DNA of 64,000 nt from Dissulfuribacter thermophilus (GCF_001687335.1 NZ_MAGO01000003.1:154645-218644); one strand, 5' to 3'. Positions 39,455 to 48,341 are shown, numbered from the stretch's first letter. The notes: generated by a model not told the origin, from the sequence alone. A program made the numbers and translations.

Positions 39455-40138
39455 TCAAGAGGGGTTAAGTAACTTTGATATTAAAATACCCATTTCGTAC
39501 AAAAGATAAAGGGGAATTCCCATAAGGGCCATATTAAAAACATCGGGTGTAGGCGTCAGCGCTGCAGCGACAATGGCCACAACAAGCACTGCATATCGCC
39601 TGTATTTTGAAAAAAAATCGGGTGTTACAACTCCTGTTTTAGTCAAAACAATCATAACAAGAGGTAACTCAAAAATCACCCCAAAACCCAGCATAAAAAA
39701 TCCAACGAAATTTACAAACTTCCCAACTGCAATAATGGGCTGCACTTCCTTGGAGCCAAACTGTAGCAGAAAATCTATTCCGAAAGGAAGAGTGACAAAA
39801 AAACAAAAAAATACACCTGTAAAAAATAACACTATTGATGACATTAAAAAAATAATAGAAAACCACGGGGTAAAGCCAAAGACTACCCGAAGTGCCTGAC
39901 TCAGGCGCATGGCAAACCAAGGGGCAAGTATCAATGCGGCAGTGACCGCCGATATCTTAATGAGGGAGACCATGGGTTCAAAAACCCCATAAAAAGCAAG
40001 CTCCTGATTTAGATATGTCTTCATAAAGCCCAGGATGTCAGGTGCATAAACGAACACCACTAAGGATGTGAGGCTAAATGCTACAATCCCCTCAATTAAG
40101 AATCTCCTGAGATATAGTAATACCTTCAGGGCCGTCAT
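39455..40138 (-). CDS. tatC: Sec-independent protein translocase TatC
   Basis: Polytopic receptor of the twin-arginine export system (227 aa, about six membrane helices), with the family blocks FYGVFEPMVSLIKIS, PWFAMRLSQALRVVFGFTPW and FGVIFELPLVMIVLTKTGVV. It exports folded proteins such as the TtrA/TtrB-like subunits in this window, which carry RR signals. No tatA or tatB is adjacent. Confidence 0.93.
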   Translation of the reverse strand: MTALKVLLYLRRFLIEGIVAFSLTSLVVFVYAPDILGFMKTYLNQELAFYGVFEPMVSLIKISAVTAALILAPWFAMRLSQALRVVFGFTPWFSIIFLMSSIVLFFTGVFFCFFVTLPFGIDFLLQFGSKEVQPIIAVGKFVNFVGFFMLGFGVIFELPLVMIVLTKTGVVTPDFFSKYRRYAVLVVAIVAAALTPTPDVFNMALMGIPLYLLYEMGILISKLLNPS

Positions 40139-40179
40139 AGATAATTGCTCTTGGGACCAGTCTCAGCCAGTAGCAGGGA

Positions 40180-40310
40180 GAAGGCAGAAGGAAGAAGGCA
40201 GAAGCTGAAGAGAGGTAGATTGTAGGGCCTCTGGCTTTTGTACAGACAGGACTTGCTTCTTCCTTCTACCTGTTATATTAGGTGAATTATCCCAACGGGT
40301 ATTTTCACGG
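40180..40310 (-). repeat. GAAGG-heptad element, copy 1
   Basis: On the minus strand it reads ACCCGTTGGGATAATT..., TAACAGGTAGAAGGAAGAAG, CAAGTCCTG, TGTACAAAAGCCAGAGGC and then CTTCTGCC heptads. It is homologous almost end to end with 49584-49715 on the plus strand, but its GGTAGAA tract is 15 nt long against 29 nt there: two heptads fewer. Confidence 0.75.
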
Positions 40311-40311
40311 T

Positions 40312-40375
40312 AAATTATGCAATTGGCGAATTTGGCCAATATGCGAGGCGCGAGGGACGAAGCAGTGCATAATTT
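40312..40375 (-). repeat. MITE-like element, short derivative C (64 bp)
   Basis: AAATTATGCA (40312-40321) and TGCATAATTT (40366-40375) form its terminal inverted repeats. Between them are only GCAATTGGCGAATTTGGCCAA and a fragment of the GCGAGGCGCGAGGG core. It is an internal-deletion form of the 255-bp element, in the same orientation as copy A, 29 bp after the purQ stop. Confidence 0.65.
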
Positions 40376-40403
40376 GGGATGAACGCTCATTGTCATGAGC
40401 TCC

Positions 40404-41228
40404 TTAGGATTGTCTTAAATAGGAAACTGCATTTCTAAATATTTGCACCCCTGCTCCCTCTTCAGGAAGGTCCATCCTGGTCCATCTCGGGTGATTTGTC
40501 CGGTGGGTGAATGCCTCTGGATGGGGCATAAGCCCAAAAATCCGTCCTGTAGAGTCTGTAATCCCTGCAATTGCAAGCTCAGATCCATTCGGATTCAAGG
40601 GATACTCCTGAGTAGGTTCACCTAGCTTTGGATCTACATACTGGAAGACTATATGGTTTTGGGACTCAAGAGTCTTTAATACGTCTTGATTCAGTGTAAC
40701 AAACTTACCTTCTCCATGCCTTACCGGGACCTCCAGGTACTCTATACCTCGTGTAAACACACATGGCGAATTAGGATTTGCCTTGAGAGTCACCCATCTG
40801 TCTTCAAACCTTCCAGAATCATTATATGTGAGACTGACAAGACGCGTTGTATAATCCCCATTGATTCCTGGGAGCAGTCCGGTCTTTACAAGTAATTGAA
40901 ATCCATTACAAATCCCAAGAATCAGACCGCCCCTTTCAATAAACTCGAGGATTTCATCTATAAGCCTCTTTTCCTTTCCTTTGATCTTGGCATATTTCAA
41001 CCTGTGGGCCCCTGCCTGGGCAGCCCCAAGATTGTCTCCATCAAGAAATCCTCCAGGCAGATTAAGAAACTGATAGTCTTTAAGGCTTATGCTTCCATCA
41101 AGGATATCACTCAAATGTACTATATCTACACGGTCTGCTCCCCCAATTTTCACCGCATGCGCCATCTCTCTTTCGCAATTCGTGCCATATCCTGTAGTAA
41201 CAATGGCCCTTACTTTAACTGTGCTCAT
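40404..41228 (-). CDS. purQ: Phosphoribosylformylglycinamidine synthase, glutaminase subunit
   Basis: Class I glutaminase supplying ammonia for FGAM synthesis in purine formation (274 aa, somewhat longer than the about 227-aa Bacillus type). Nucleophile Cys in GLILGICNGFQLL and the His-Glu pair in GLMPHPEAF; the start has TGYGTNCEREMAHA. No purL or purS neighbour was seen. It is flanked on both sides by members of the MITE-like family. Confidence 0.93.
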   Translation of the reverse strand: MSTVKVRAIVTTGYGTNCEREMAHAVKIGGADRVDIVHLSDILDGSISLKDYQFLNLPGGFLDGDNLGAAQAGAHRLKYAKIKGKEKRLIDEILEFIERGGLILGICNGFQLLVKTGLLPGINGDYTTRLVSLTYNDSGRFEDRWVTLKANPNSPCVFTRGIEYLEVPVRHGEGKFVTLNQDVLKTLESQNHIVFQYVDPKLGEPTQEYPLNPNGSELAIAGITDSTGRIFGLMPHPEAFTHRTNHPRWTRMDLPEEGAGVQIFRNAVSYLRQS

Positions 41229-41275
41229 GTGCTACGTTCCTCCTAGCCATTTAATAAGACTTCACGGAGTCTAAT

Positions 41276-41531
41276 CCCAAATTATGCACTGCGAAAGAGG
41301 GCAAAAATGAATTTTCTTTTTATATCAATCAATTGCCTTATTGCAACCTATTGCTGAACATTCACCTTTTTGGTGCCTCAAAATTCATGCTTTTTTTGCC
41401 CTCTTTCGCAGCCCTTCGGGATTGGCGATTTTGCCCAATCTTCTTTGTTGCTCGGGGCTCGAAGTACCTAAGTACGTCTTCGCCCCTCGCGCCTCGAATC
41501 TTGGGCAAACTCGCCAATTGCATAATTTGGG
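41276..41531 (+). repeat. MITE-like element, full copy D (256 bp)
   Basis: Perfect 13-bp terminal inverted repeats CCCAAATTATGCA (41276-41288) and TGCATAATTTGGG (41519-41531), flanked by a direct repeat CTAAT (41271-41275 and 41532-41536). Inside are two long self-complementary arms: GCGAAAGAGGGCAAAA pairs with TTTTGCCCTCTTTCGC near 41400, and ATTGGCGATTTTGCCCAA pairs with TTGGGCAAACTCGCCAAT, enclosing the hairpin around GAAGTACCTAAGTACGTCTTC. No coding gene. Located in the purQ upstream region. Confidence 0.82.
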
Positions 41532-41672
41532 CTAATAGTTGCCAATTACAGTAACTCCCCAATCCATAGGCGTTGGGAGTTCGCCTGTCATTCTCATCTT
41601 TCGTGACCACACGAATTAGCCACAACTACAACACTGCAATCCCCCCTTTTGTAAGCCTTCACAATATATAAT

Positions 41673-41688
41673 CCCAAATTATGCAAAC
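41673..41688. repeat. Solo MITE terminal repeat
   Basis: CCCAAATTATGCA, identical to the left terminal repeat of copy D and preceded by the same TAAT, stands alone just after the peptidase stop. No partner end was seen nearby, so it is an orphan end or the outer limit of a rearranged copy. Confidence 0.55.
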
Positions 41689-41692
41689 GGGA

Positions 41693-42820
41693 TTACCATC
41701 TTTCTATTATCTTCAAAACCAACTGGGTAGTATCTACCATGGCCTTAAGGGAGATGCACTCGTTGGTCGTATGTACCTTCTCCATACCTATCCCAAGGAT
41801 TGCAGTAGAAATCCCCTTGCCACACAAGATGTTTGCGTCGCTTCCTCCACCTGTCTCCTGAACCTTTAGGGAATGCCCAAGGTGACCGGCAGCACTCCTA
41901 GCAGTCTCAATTAAAACGTGGTCTTCTGGAATATTGAGTAAAGGGTAATCATCATTGATCTCCACCTGCACCACAGGTCCCTTCCCCTTTTGCTGACTCT
42001 CCAGACCTAGTTTATGAAAAGGTGCAACAATCTCATCCTGTACCTCTTTCAGCCTTTTTTCGTCATGACTTCGTACTTCACCCTCTATCTCAACTAGATC
42101 GGGGACAATATTTGTGGCCTTACCCCCTTTTATGAGGCCGATATTGGCTGTGGTCTTGGAGTCAATCCGTCCAATTGGCACCTGACTTATAGCCTTTGAA
42201 GCGAGGACAATGGCGTTTATCCCCTCCTCTGGCGCTATCCCGGCGTGGGCACTCTTGCCATGGACTTTGATCCTAAACCTTATGGCACACGGAGCGCGAT
42301 TTATAAGATTGAAGGTCCCTGTGGTATCGAGTGCATATCCAGACTTAGCCTCAATCAAACCAACGTCCAGGGCCTTTGCCCCAAGTAACCCTATTTCCTC
42401 ACACACTGTGAAGACAAATTCAAGGGGTGGCCTAGACAAGCCATTTTCCTTTATAAGCCTTGCGACTTCTATTAAAATCGCACAGGCAGCCTTGTCATCA
42501 CCACCTAGAACCGTGGTGCCATCACTTCTGAAGACCCCGTTTTCAAAGATGACCTTGATCCCCTTTGCAGGTTCTACTGTATCCATGTGGGCATTAAAAA
42601 GAAGGGGAGTCCGTCCAGTGTCTCCAGGGATTTTAACGATTATATTGGCCGTCTCAGAACCTGTAATCTCTTGAGAATTGTCTTCAAGGACCGTAAATCC
42701 TAACTCATCTGAAAAGACCTTCTTTAGATACCAAGCCACCTCACCTTCATGCCCGGACGGGCTCTCGATCTCACACAATTCAATAAAGGTCTGTTTTAAT
42801 CTCTCCTGATTTATCTTCAT
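41693..42820 (-). CDS. M20-family (PepT/YqjE-like) metallopeptidase
   Basis: Cytoplasmic di-zinc aminopeptidase/tripeptidase-like enzyme (375 aa). Zinc and catalytic residues are in FNAHMDTVEP, VLGGDDKAA, TVCEEIGLLG and YALDTTG; the central dimerisation/lid domain (about 180-290) starts at RFRIKVHGKSAHAG. The family resembles peptidase T; the exact peptide substrate is unknown. The downstream end is near a solo MITE repeat; the upstream neighbour is the OppF-like ATPase, so peptide use may be shared. Confidence 0.88.
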   Translation of the reverse strand: MKINQERLKQTFIELCEIESPSGHEGEVAWYLKKVFSDELGFTVLEDNSQEITGSETANIIVKIPGDTGRTPLLFNAHMDTVEPAKGIKVIFENGVFRSDGTTVLGGDDKAACAILIEVARLIKENGLSRPPLEFVFTVCEEIGLLGAKALDVGLIEAKSGYALDTTGTFNLINRAPCAIRFRIKVHGKSAHAGIAPEEGINAIVLASKAISQVPIGRIDSKTTANIGLIKGGKATNIVPDLVEIEGEVRSHDEKRLKEVQDEIVAPFHKLGLESQQKGKGPVVQVEINDDYPLLNIPEDHVLIETARSAAGHLGHSLKVQETGGGSDANILCGKGISTAILGIGMEKVHTTNECISLKAMVDTTQLVLKIIERW

Positions 42821-42828
42821 TTTAAAAA

Positions 42829-43935
42829 CTACGCGTCATAAGGATTTATACAAGCGACAAAATGCCCTGGCCCAATCTCCCTAAGGACCGGACTAACACT
42901 TTTGCACTCCCCCTTTCGAACTCTGCATCTCTCAAAAAAGGGACAGGCATCATGAGAGAGTTTACTCCCTAGTTGGACATCTGAAAAGTCTGATGGTTGG
43001 CACTCCAGGGTCCGGTCAAGGTTTTGAGTTTTGAGTTTTGAGTTTTTAGTTATTGGGATCGTAACTTTTGGAACGGCTTTCATGAGTAGTCGCGTATATG
43101 GATGGAGCGGTGTAGCATCGGAAGGAAATATCTCTACAATTACACCCCGATACATCACAGCGATCTTGTCACTCACAAACTTCACTATAGGAATGGCATG
43201 GGAGATAAACAGAATGGTAAGACAGTGGCGTTCGTGTAGGTCCAGGATGAGATTTATTATCTGGGCCTGAATAGAGACATCCAAGGCGCTTGTTGGTTCG
43301 TCACATATTATAAAGGATGGCCTAGTAGACAGAGCCCTGGCTATCCCAATCCGCTGTTTCTGCCCCCCACTAAGTTCATGAGGATAACGATCCAAAAACG
43401 CTGGCCCAAGCCCAACCTCTTTTAAAAGAGAGACCACCTCAGCCTCAAGTCTGCTTTTATCGCAGAGTCCGTGTATCAAAAGGGGTTCCCTCAAGGTTTC
43501 ATAAACCGTCTTTTTGGGGTTTAACGATGAGACTGGATCCTGAAAGATCATCTGGGACGTTCTACGAAACTCTTTAGAGATCCTACTGCCCTTGGCTTTT
43601 CCCCAAAGGGACCTTCCCTGGAACCATACCTCCCCTTTAGTCGGAGGTTCCAATCCCAGGAGAAGCCTTGCAAGGGTAGACTTTCCTGAGCCGCTTTCTC
43701 CCACCAGCCCAAGGATCTCACCTTCTTTTATCTCAAGATCCACATTTCTTACTGCCCGAACTTCATGTGACGATGTTGCAAAAAATCCCTTTTTTATAAA
43801 ATAGCTCTTTTGAAGGCCTGAAGCCCTAATTAAAAGTGTTGAGTGTTGAGTTTTGAGTTTTGAGTTGAAGGAACAATCCCCCTTAAGGAGTTTTGAGTTT
43901 TGAGTGTTGAGTGCTGAGTTAATTTGCATCTTCAT
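42829..43935 (-). CDS. Oligopeptide ABC transporter ATPase (OppF/DppF-like), orphan, with repeat-coded segments
   Basis: Nucleotide-binding subunit of a peptide importer. Walker A GESGSGKST, signature LSGGQKQR, Walker B FIICDEPTSALD and H-loop ISHAI are intact, and the C-terminal Cys-rich part (CPFFERCRVRKGEC) is typical of OppF/DppF. Two odd points: residues 5-36 are encoded by heptad array 5 ([17 protein letters not shown]), and KNSKLKTQN in the C-terminal linker by array 4. No start codon exists between the array and the conserved fold (from IRASGLQKSYF), so the only starts, ATG 43935 or 43929, lie in the 3' end of the four-helix-bundle pseudogene. No permease or binding-protein genes adjoin it. 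Confidence 0.82.
   Translation of the reverse strand: MKMQINSALNTQNSKLLKGDCSFNSKLKTQHSTLLIRASGLQKSYFIKKGFFATSSHEVRAVRNVDLEIKEGEILGLVGESGSGKSTLARLLLGLEPPTKGEVWFQGRSLWGKAKGSRISKEFRRTSQMIFQDPVSSLNPKKTVYETLREPLLIHGLCDKSRLEAEVVSLLKEVGLGPAFLDRYPHELSGGQKQRIGIARALSTRPSFIICDEPTSALDVSIQAQIINLILDLHERHCLTILFISHAIPIVKFVSDKIAVMYRGVIVEIFPSDATPLHPYTRLLMKAVPKVTIPITKNSKLKTQNLDRTLECQPSDFSDVQLGSKLSHDACPFFERCRVRKGECKSVSPVLREIGPGHFVACINPYDA
43020..43053 (+). repeat. Heptad array 4, inside the ABC ATPase coding region
   Basis: GTTTTGA-type heptads, four to five copies, in frame with the ATPase on the opposite strand, coding for KNSKLKTQN between the conserved ATPase domain and its Cys-rich end. Confidence 0.85.
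43832..43920 (+). repeat. Heptad array 5, left flank of the four-helix-bundle pseudogene
   Basis: AAGTGTTGAGTGTTGAGTTT and further TTGAGTT copies, then GAAGGAACAATCCCCC and a second run. Orientation is TTGAGT on the plus strand, opposite to array 6 on the other side of the pseudogene. On the minus strand it is read as the N-terminus of the ABC ATPase. Confidence 0.85.
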
Positions 43936-44266
43936 TCAATGTCTTAACTATTCTGGTTAGTATATTGACTATATTATTTATTTCCTTCAATAAAACATTC
44001 TTTTCCTTAAACCCATCCAAATAGCCTGATGCATCAAGCAACTTTATCCAATATGCAGTTTCTCTTGCCTCCTTGCTTGCTATTGACATCTTTGACATAA
44101 AATCTTTCCGGGCTTGCGCAGCCTACGCCTCCTCAATATTTGCACCAATTGACGTGCCACTTCGTAAAAGCTGTTTAGCAAGCACATATTCATTTTCAGA
44201 TTGCAAATATTTATAAACCTCAACTACCAATAATGCGAACTTAAATGCCCGGTCCTCTATTCTCAT
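43919..44266 (-). pseudogene. S23/IVS-type four-helix-bundle protein, one internal stop
   Basis: Translation from ATG 44266 gives MRIEDRAFKFALLVVEVYKY, then LLRSGTSIGANIEEA, a stop (TAG near 44125), and AAQARKDFMSKMSIASKEA to TLNEDAN and stop. The R-SGTSIGANIEEA and ARKDF-KMSIASKEARET-YW motifs are diagnostic of the 23S rRNA intervening-sequence/four-helix-bundle family. The family has Gln where the TAG stands (EEAQAAQARKDF), so a single CAG to TAG change broke it. Total length (about 115 codons) is normal. It is bracketed by heptad arrays 5 and 6 in inverted orientation. Confidence 0.85.
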
Positions 44267-44270
44267 ATTC

Positions 44271-44408
44271 CTATAACTCAAAACTTAAAACTCAAAACTT
44301 CTATAAAGGTCTTTCTTCCTTCAACTCAAAACTCAACACTCAAAACTCAAAACTTCTATAAATCTTTTCCTTCAACTCAAAACTCAAAACTTAAAACTCA
44401 AAACTTCT
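44271..44408 (-). repeat. Heptad array 6, right flank of the four-helix-bundle pseudogene
   Basis: Three units of AACTCAA/CACTCAA heptads separated by CTTCTATAAAGGTC and CTTCCTTC spacers. Plus-strand orientation is ACTCAA. The gpmI stop (TGA) lies at its right edge. Confidence 0.85.
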
Positions 44409-45915
44409 TAATTAGGCTTTTGCCAGTCATCTCTTCTGGCGTATCCAGCCCCATAATCTCAAGAATGGTTGGGGCCACGTCCCCAAGTTTGCCCCTTCTA
44501 AGGGAGATCCCCTTTCTATTGGGATCGACAAGATAAAAAGGTACAGGTGAAGATGTATGGGCAGTGAAGGGACCTCCTTTTTCATCCAACATTTTTTCTG
44601 CATTCCCGTGGTCTGAGGTCACCAGGGCCACCCCTCCCCTTTTGAGCCAGGCATCCACAATAGCACCAACACACTGGTCTACTACAGTACAGGCCTTTAT
44701 GGCTGCATCCAACACACCAGTGTGACCAACCATATCGCCATTTGCAAAATTGACCACCACAAGTTGGTAATCTTCGCTTTCGATCCTCCGGAGCAATTCA
44801 TCACGGATTGACTCAGCACTCATCTCTGGTTTCAGATCGTATGTCGGGATGTCTCTTGGCGAAGGTATCAGGCATCTTTCTTCATTGTCAAAGGCCTCTT
44901 CTTCTCCCCCATTAAAAAAATAGGTTACATGGGCGTATTTTTCTGTCTCTGCAATCCTAAGCTGTTTTAAGCCGTTGAGGCTCATGACCTCACCAAGAAT
45001 ATTTTTTAGGTGCTCTGGTGGAAAGGCTACTGGCAGATCAAAGGCCTCATCGTACATAGTCATAGTAGCAAAATATGAGAGCTTTGGCCTTTGCTTCTGC
45101 GGGAATTCCTTAAAATCCTTTTCTGTAAAGGCCCGGGTTAACTCCCTAGCTCTGTCTGCCCTAAAATTAAAAAAGATTATTGAGTCTCTGTCTTTGACCC
45201 GCTTTGTCCCATCGATAATGATGGGCTTTACAAATTCGTCTGTCTCACCTCTTTCATATGCCCTTAGCACGCCATCTACTGGGTCCTTTTCAATGTGGCC
45301 TGTCCCATCAGTTAAGGCTTCATATGCGACCTTCACCCTATCCCAGCGTCTATCGCGGTCCATGGCGTAGTATCGCCCTATACAAGTTGCTATGCTACCA
45401 ATCCCCTCACTCTCAATAAAATCCTGTAGTTCTTTCAAATAACCTGCCCCACTCTTTGGGGGAGTATCCCTTCCATCTAAGAAGGCGTGTATTTGAAGAT
45501 CCCTAACGCCAAGGCCCTTGGCCATGCGTATAAGACTCAGCAAATGCTCGAAGTCAGAATGCACCCCTCCCTTTGACACAAGCCCAAAAAGGTGCACGGT
45601 CTCTCCCTCAACCATGGCCTCTTTTAGCACAGGATTGTCAAAAAAAGATCCATCACCAATGGCCCTGTTGATTCTAGTGAGGTCCTGATAGACGATCCTG
45701 CCTGCACCGAGATTGAGGTGTCCTACCTCAGAATTTCCCATCTGCCCCGGTGGCAGCCCCACTGCTTCACCAGATGCATCGAGGAGAGTAAAGGGAAACT
45801 CCTTTTTGTAGGAATCCAAATTTGGTGTGTGGGCAAGCTTGATTGCATTTCCCTCCACGTCTTCACGCCAGCCCCAGCCATCCATTATTACCAGCATGAC
45901 CTTCTTTGAAATCAT
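44398..45915 (-). CDS. gpmI: 2,3-bisphosphoglycerate-independent phosphoglycerate mutase
   Basis: Interconverts 3- and 2-phosphoglycerate in glycolysis/gluconeogenesis with two Mn ions (505 aa from this start). Motifs: VMLVIMDGWGW, the phosphoserine site GQMGNSEVGHLNLGAGR, FLDGRDTPPKS and the C-terminal metal site VALVTSDHGNAE with FTAHTSSPVPF. ATG 45915 is chosen for AAGGAG 9 nt upstream; a start 57 bp earlier exists but lacks homology. The stop is formed at heptad array 6. Alkaline-phosphatase superfamily. Confidence 0.96.
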   Translation of the reverse strand: MISKKVMLVIMDGWGWREDVEGNAIKLAHTPNLDSYKKEFPFTLLDASGEAVGLPPGQMGNSEVGHLNLGAGRIVYQDLTRINRAIGDGSFFDNPVLKEAMVEGETVHLFGLVSKGGVHSDFEHLLSLIRMAKGLGVRDLQIHAFLDGRDTPPKSGAGYLKELQDFIESEGIGSIATCIGRYYAMDRDRRWDRVKVAYEALTDGTGHIEKDPVDGVLRAYERGETDEFVKPIIIDGTKRVKDRDSIIFFNFRADRARELTRAFTEKDFKEFPQKQRPKLSYFATMTMYDEAFDLPVAFPPEHLKNILGEVMSLNGLKQLRIAETEKYAHVTYFFNGGEEEAFDNEERCLIPSPRDIPTYDLKPEMSAESIRDELLRRIESEDYQLVVVNFANGDMVGHTGVLDAAIKACTVVDQCVGAIVDAWLKRGGVALVTSDHGNAEKMLDEKGGPFTAHTSSPVPFYLVDPNRKGISLRRGKLGDVAPTILEIMGLDTPEEMTGKSLIKKF

Positions 45916-45948
45916 GAGGTTTTGCTCCTTATCTCTATACGTCTTGCC

Positions 45949-46055
45949 GTATTTGCTCACAGGGCACCGCATCTACTGCGTTGTGGGGCACTCGACGTAC
46001 AGGAAGTACGACTTCGTGCCCTCCGCCTTGTATCTACCACCCTGTAAGCAAATAC
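45949..46055. repeat. MITE-related element F with different ends (107 bp)
   Basis: Terminal inverted repeats GTATTTGCTCACAGGG and CCCTGTAAGCAAATAC (about 13 of 16 matching). The interior holds GGGCACTCGACGTACAGGAAGTACGACTTCGTGCCC followed by TCCGCCTTGTATCT, clearly related to the core of copies D and H but with other ends. It lies between rsfS and gpmI. Confidence 0.65.
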
Positions 46056-46085
46056 AAATCAGTACCTTACAATTTTTTCGGGGAC

Positions 46086-46400
46086 TTATCCCCGTGACTG
46101 GATACGTCTTGCCTCGTGCCAGAGGCCCTCCAGGTCATAAAACTCCCTCATGGGTTCATAAAAGAGGTGGATGACTATGTCTCCATAGTCCATAAGTATC
46201 CACTTACCCTCTCTCTCACCCTCCACCTCTTTTAAATAGATTTTATGTTTTTTTAAGTGTTCCCTGAGCCTTTCAAAAGTACCCTGTACATGCCTTGTAC
46301 TCCGTCCCTGGGCAATTATAAAGAAGTCACAGATACTAGATAGCCCCCTTACGTCTAGGGCTACTATGTTTTCTCCATGACTTTCTTCAAGCTCCTTCAA
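46086..46400 (-). CDS. rsfS: Ribosomal silencing factor RsfS
   Basis: Binds ribosomal protein L14 and blocks subunit joining in starvation (104 aa). VALDVRGLSSICDFFIIAQGRSTRHVQ and KWILMDYGDIVIHLFYEPMREFYDLEGLW are the family motifs. It overlaps nadD by 4 bp; nadD-rsfS is a conserved pair. Confidence 0.96.
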   Translation of the reverse strand: MKELEESHGENIVALDVRGLSSICDFFIIAQGRSTRHVQGTFERLREHLKKHKIYLKEVEGEREGKWILMDYGDIVIHLFYEPMREFYDLEGLWHEARRIQSRG

Positions 46401-47113
46401 AAAAGCTGAAGCCTCTCCTCTACGTCCTGGACGTGCCTGGGATTGTCTTCAAGGTTTGCAGTATTGATTGCCTTTACGTTCATGTGGATCTTATGTTCCT
46501 CCAAGTAATCAATGCATTCTTGGGGGAGGAGAAATCTTGGGGATTTCCCTTCCCTCAACAGCTGCCTTATCTTTGAGCTCGAAATCTCAAGCTGCGTGAC
46601 AGAAAACGTAATGATGCGTCCATTTGAAAGCTCCTCTGGGAACACCTCCTGAGCAAAGGCCTCTACGGCCTCTGGCCCCTCTCGCGTCCTTACCATCACC
46701 ACCAAAGTGGCAAGATCAAATAATCGTTTGTAATCCTTCCACGTCGTTAACTCAAAAAAGGCGTCGCTTCCTATGAGGAAATATAAGCACGCCCCTTCAG
46801 GTAGGGATTTTTTTAAGGCCTCTAAGGTATTTACGCTATATGATGGAGTAGTTAGGTCTTTTTCTATTTCCGAGCAACTAAAACAGTTTAGTCCTTCTAT
46901 CGCAAGATTTACGAGCCTCACCCTGTGCTCAAAAGGGGTGAGTTTCAAAGGATCCTTGTGTGGAGGATGATAGGTTGGGACAAAAATAATCTTATCAAGA
47001 CCAATCCCCTGACAAACCTCCAGGGCACTCCTCAAGTGCCCATAGTGAATGGGATCAAATGCTCCACCTATGATACCAAACTTATTCCCTGATCTGTCCA
47101 TCTCCATAAGCAA
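46397..47113 (-). CDS. nadD: Nicotinate-nucleotide adenylyltransferase
   Basis: Makes deamido-NAD from nicotinate mononucleotide and [21 protein letters not shown] holds the H-x-G-H type adenylyl-transfer motif (HYGH) and the C-terminus [22 protein letters not shown] the SSTxIR-type motif. 238 aa; the start could also be ATG 47107 or 47101, all within the proA end. The last 25 residues ([20 protein letters not shown]...) extend past the usual family end. Confidence 0.95.
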   Translation of the reverse strand: MLMEMDRSGNKFGIIGGAFDPIHYGHLRSALEVCQGIGLDKIIFVPTYHPPHKDPLKLTPFEHRVRLVNLAIEGLNCFSCSEIEKDLTTPSYSVNTLEALKKSLPEGACLYFLIGSDAFFELTTWKDYKRLFDLATLVVMVRTREGPEAVEAFAQEVFPEELSNGRIITFSVTQLEISSSKIRQLLREGKSPRFLLPQECIDYLEEHKIHMNVKAINTANLEDNPRHVQDVEERLQLF

Positions 47114-48341
47114 TAAATTTTGTAGTTGTAAGCTCCTCTAGCCCCATTGGTCCATAGGCGTGGAGCTTTGATGTGCTTATTCCTATTTCTGCTCCTAGCC
47201 CAAGCTGACCTCCATCATTAAAACGAGTGGAGGCATTTACTAGGACAAGGGATGCGTCCACCTCTTTGAGAAAACGTCTTGCCCTTTCATAATCCTTGGT
47301 AACAATGGCTTCTGTATGGTTGGAACCGTATTTCGAGATATAATCCATGGCCTCGTCCATAGAACCCACTATCTTTACTGCCAAGATGAGATCAAGGAAT
47401 TCCTGGCCCCAATCATCAGCTGTGGCGGCTACTGCATCCTTCAAAATACTTAGGGTCTTTTTACAGCCTCTTAGCTCAACTCCGGCCTCCTTAAATCTTT
47501 TTGCCATGGCCGGGAGAAATGTCTTGGCTATCTCTTCGTGGACCAACATTCCCTCCATTGCGTTACAGACCCCAGGCCTTTGGACCTTTGAATTGAAACA
47601 AATGTCTTGGGCCATCTCGATATCCGCATATTTATCCACATACACATGGCATACGCCTTTATAGTGTTTAAGGACTGGGATCCTTGAATTCTCTGCTACA
47701 AACCTTATGAGTCCTTCGCCTCCTCTGGGGATCACCAGGTCAATTTCCTCTTCGCGCTTAAGTAGCTCATTAACCGCCTCTCTATCTGTTACAGGGACTA
47801 CCTGAACAGCTGCCTCTGGGATATCAAACTCTCGAAGTGCCTGGTGGAATATACGGGCAAGGGCCATATTGGAATGAATTGCATCTGACCCACCTCTTAA
47901 TATCACCGCATTTCCCGCCTTAAGACAGAGCCCTGCAGCGTCAATAGTAACGTTTGGCCTAGATTCGTATATCATGCAGATGACCCCAAGGGGTATCCTA
48001 ACCCTTCCCACCTGGAGTCCATTGGGCCTCTTCCACATTCGCGGGACCTCACCAACGGGATCTGGGAGAGCTACCACATCTCTTAGCCCTTGAACCATGG
48101 AATCAATCACCTTATCTGAAAGGGTGAGCCTATCAATGAAAGCACTTGATAAACCCTTTTCTTCTGCGGCCTTAAGATCCTTTTTGTTCTCCTCTTGAAG
48201 GGAATGTCTATTTTCAAGAATAAGCTCAGCAGTCCTTAAAAGACAATTATCCTTTATCTGAGAAGAAAGATTGGCAACTTTTCTAGAAGCCTCTTTTGCC
48301 TGTCTCGAAATTTCAGCGCAAATTTTTTTTACATCACTCAT
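47082..48341 (-). CDS. proA: Gamma-glutamyl phosphate reductase
   Basis: Second step of proline synthesis, NADPH reduction of glutamyl-5-phosphate (419 aa). The catalytic Cys lies in [43 protein letters not shown] and [29 protein letters not shown] are family blocks. It overlaps proB by 8 bp. Confidence 0.97.
   Translation of the reverse strand: MSDVKKICAEISRQAKEASRKVANLSSQIKDNCLLRTAELILENRHSLQEENKKDLKAAEEKGLSSAFIDRLTLSDKVIDSMVQGLRDVVALPDPVGEVPRMWKRPNGLQVGRVRIPLGVICMIYESRPNVTIDAAGLCLKAGNAVILRGGSDAIHSNMALARIFHQALREFDIPEAAVQVVPVTDREAVNELLKREEEIDLVIPRGGEGLIRFVAENSRIPVLKHYKGVCHVYVDKYADIEMAQDICFNSKVQRPGVCNAMEGMLVHEEIAKTFLPAMAKRFKEAGVELRGCKKTLSILKDAVAATADDWGQEFLDLILAVKIVGSMDEAMDYISKYGSNHTEAIVTKDYERARRFLKEVDASLVLVNASTRFNDGGQLGLGAEIGISTSKLHAYGPMGLEELTTTKFIAYGDGQIRE

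Noticed and set aside
43919..44266. Four-helix-bundle gene as the Avd gene of a diversity-generating retroelement
   Set aside because: No reverse transcriptase, template repeat or variable repeat was seen in the window, and the sequence resembles the S23/IVS branch. The 7-bp arrays do not show adenine-specific variation between a template and a target.
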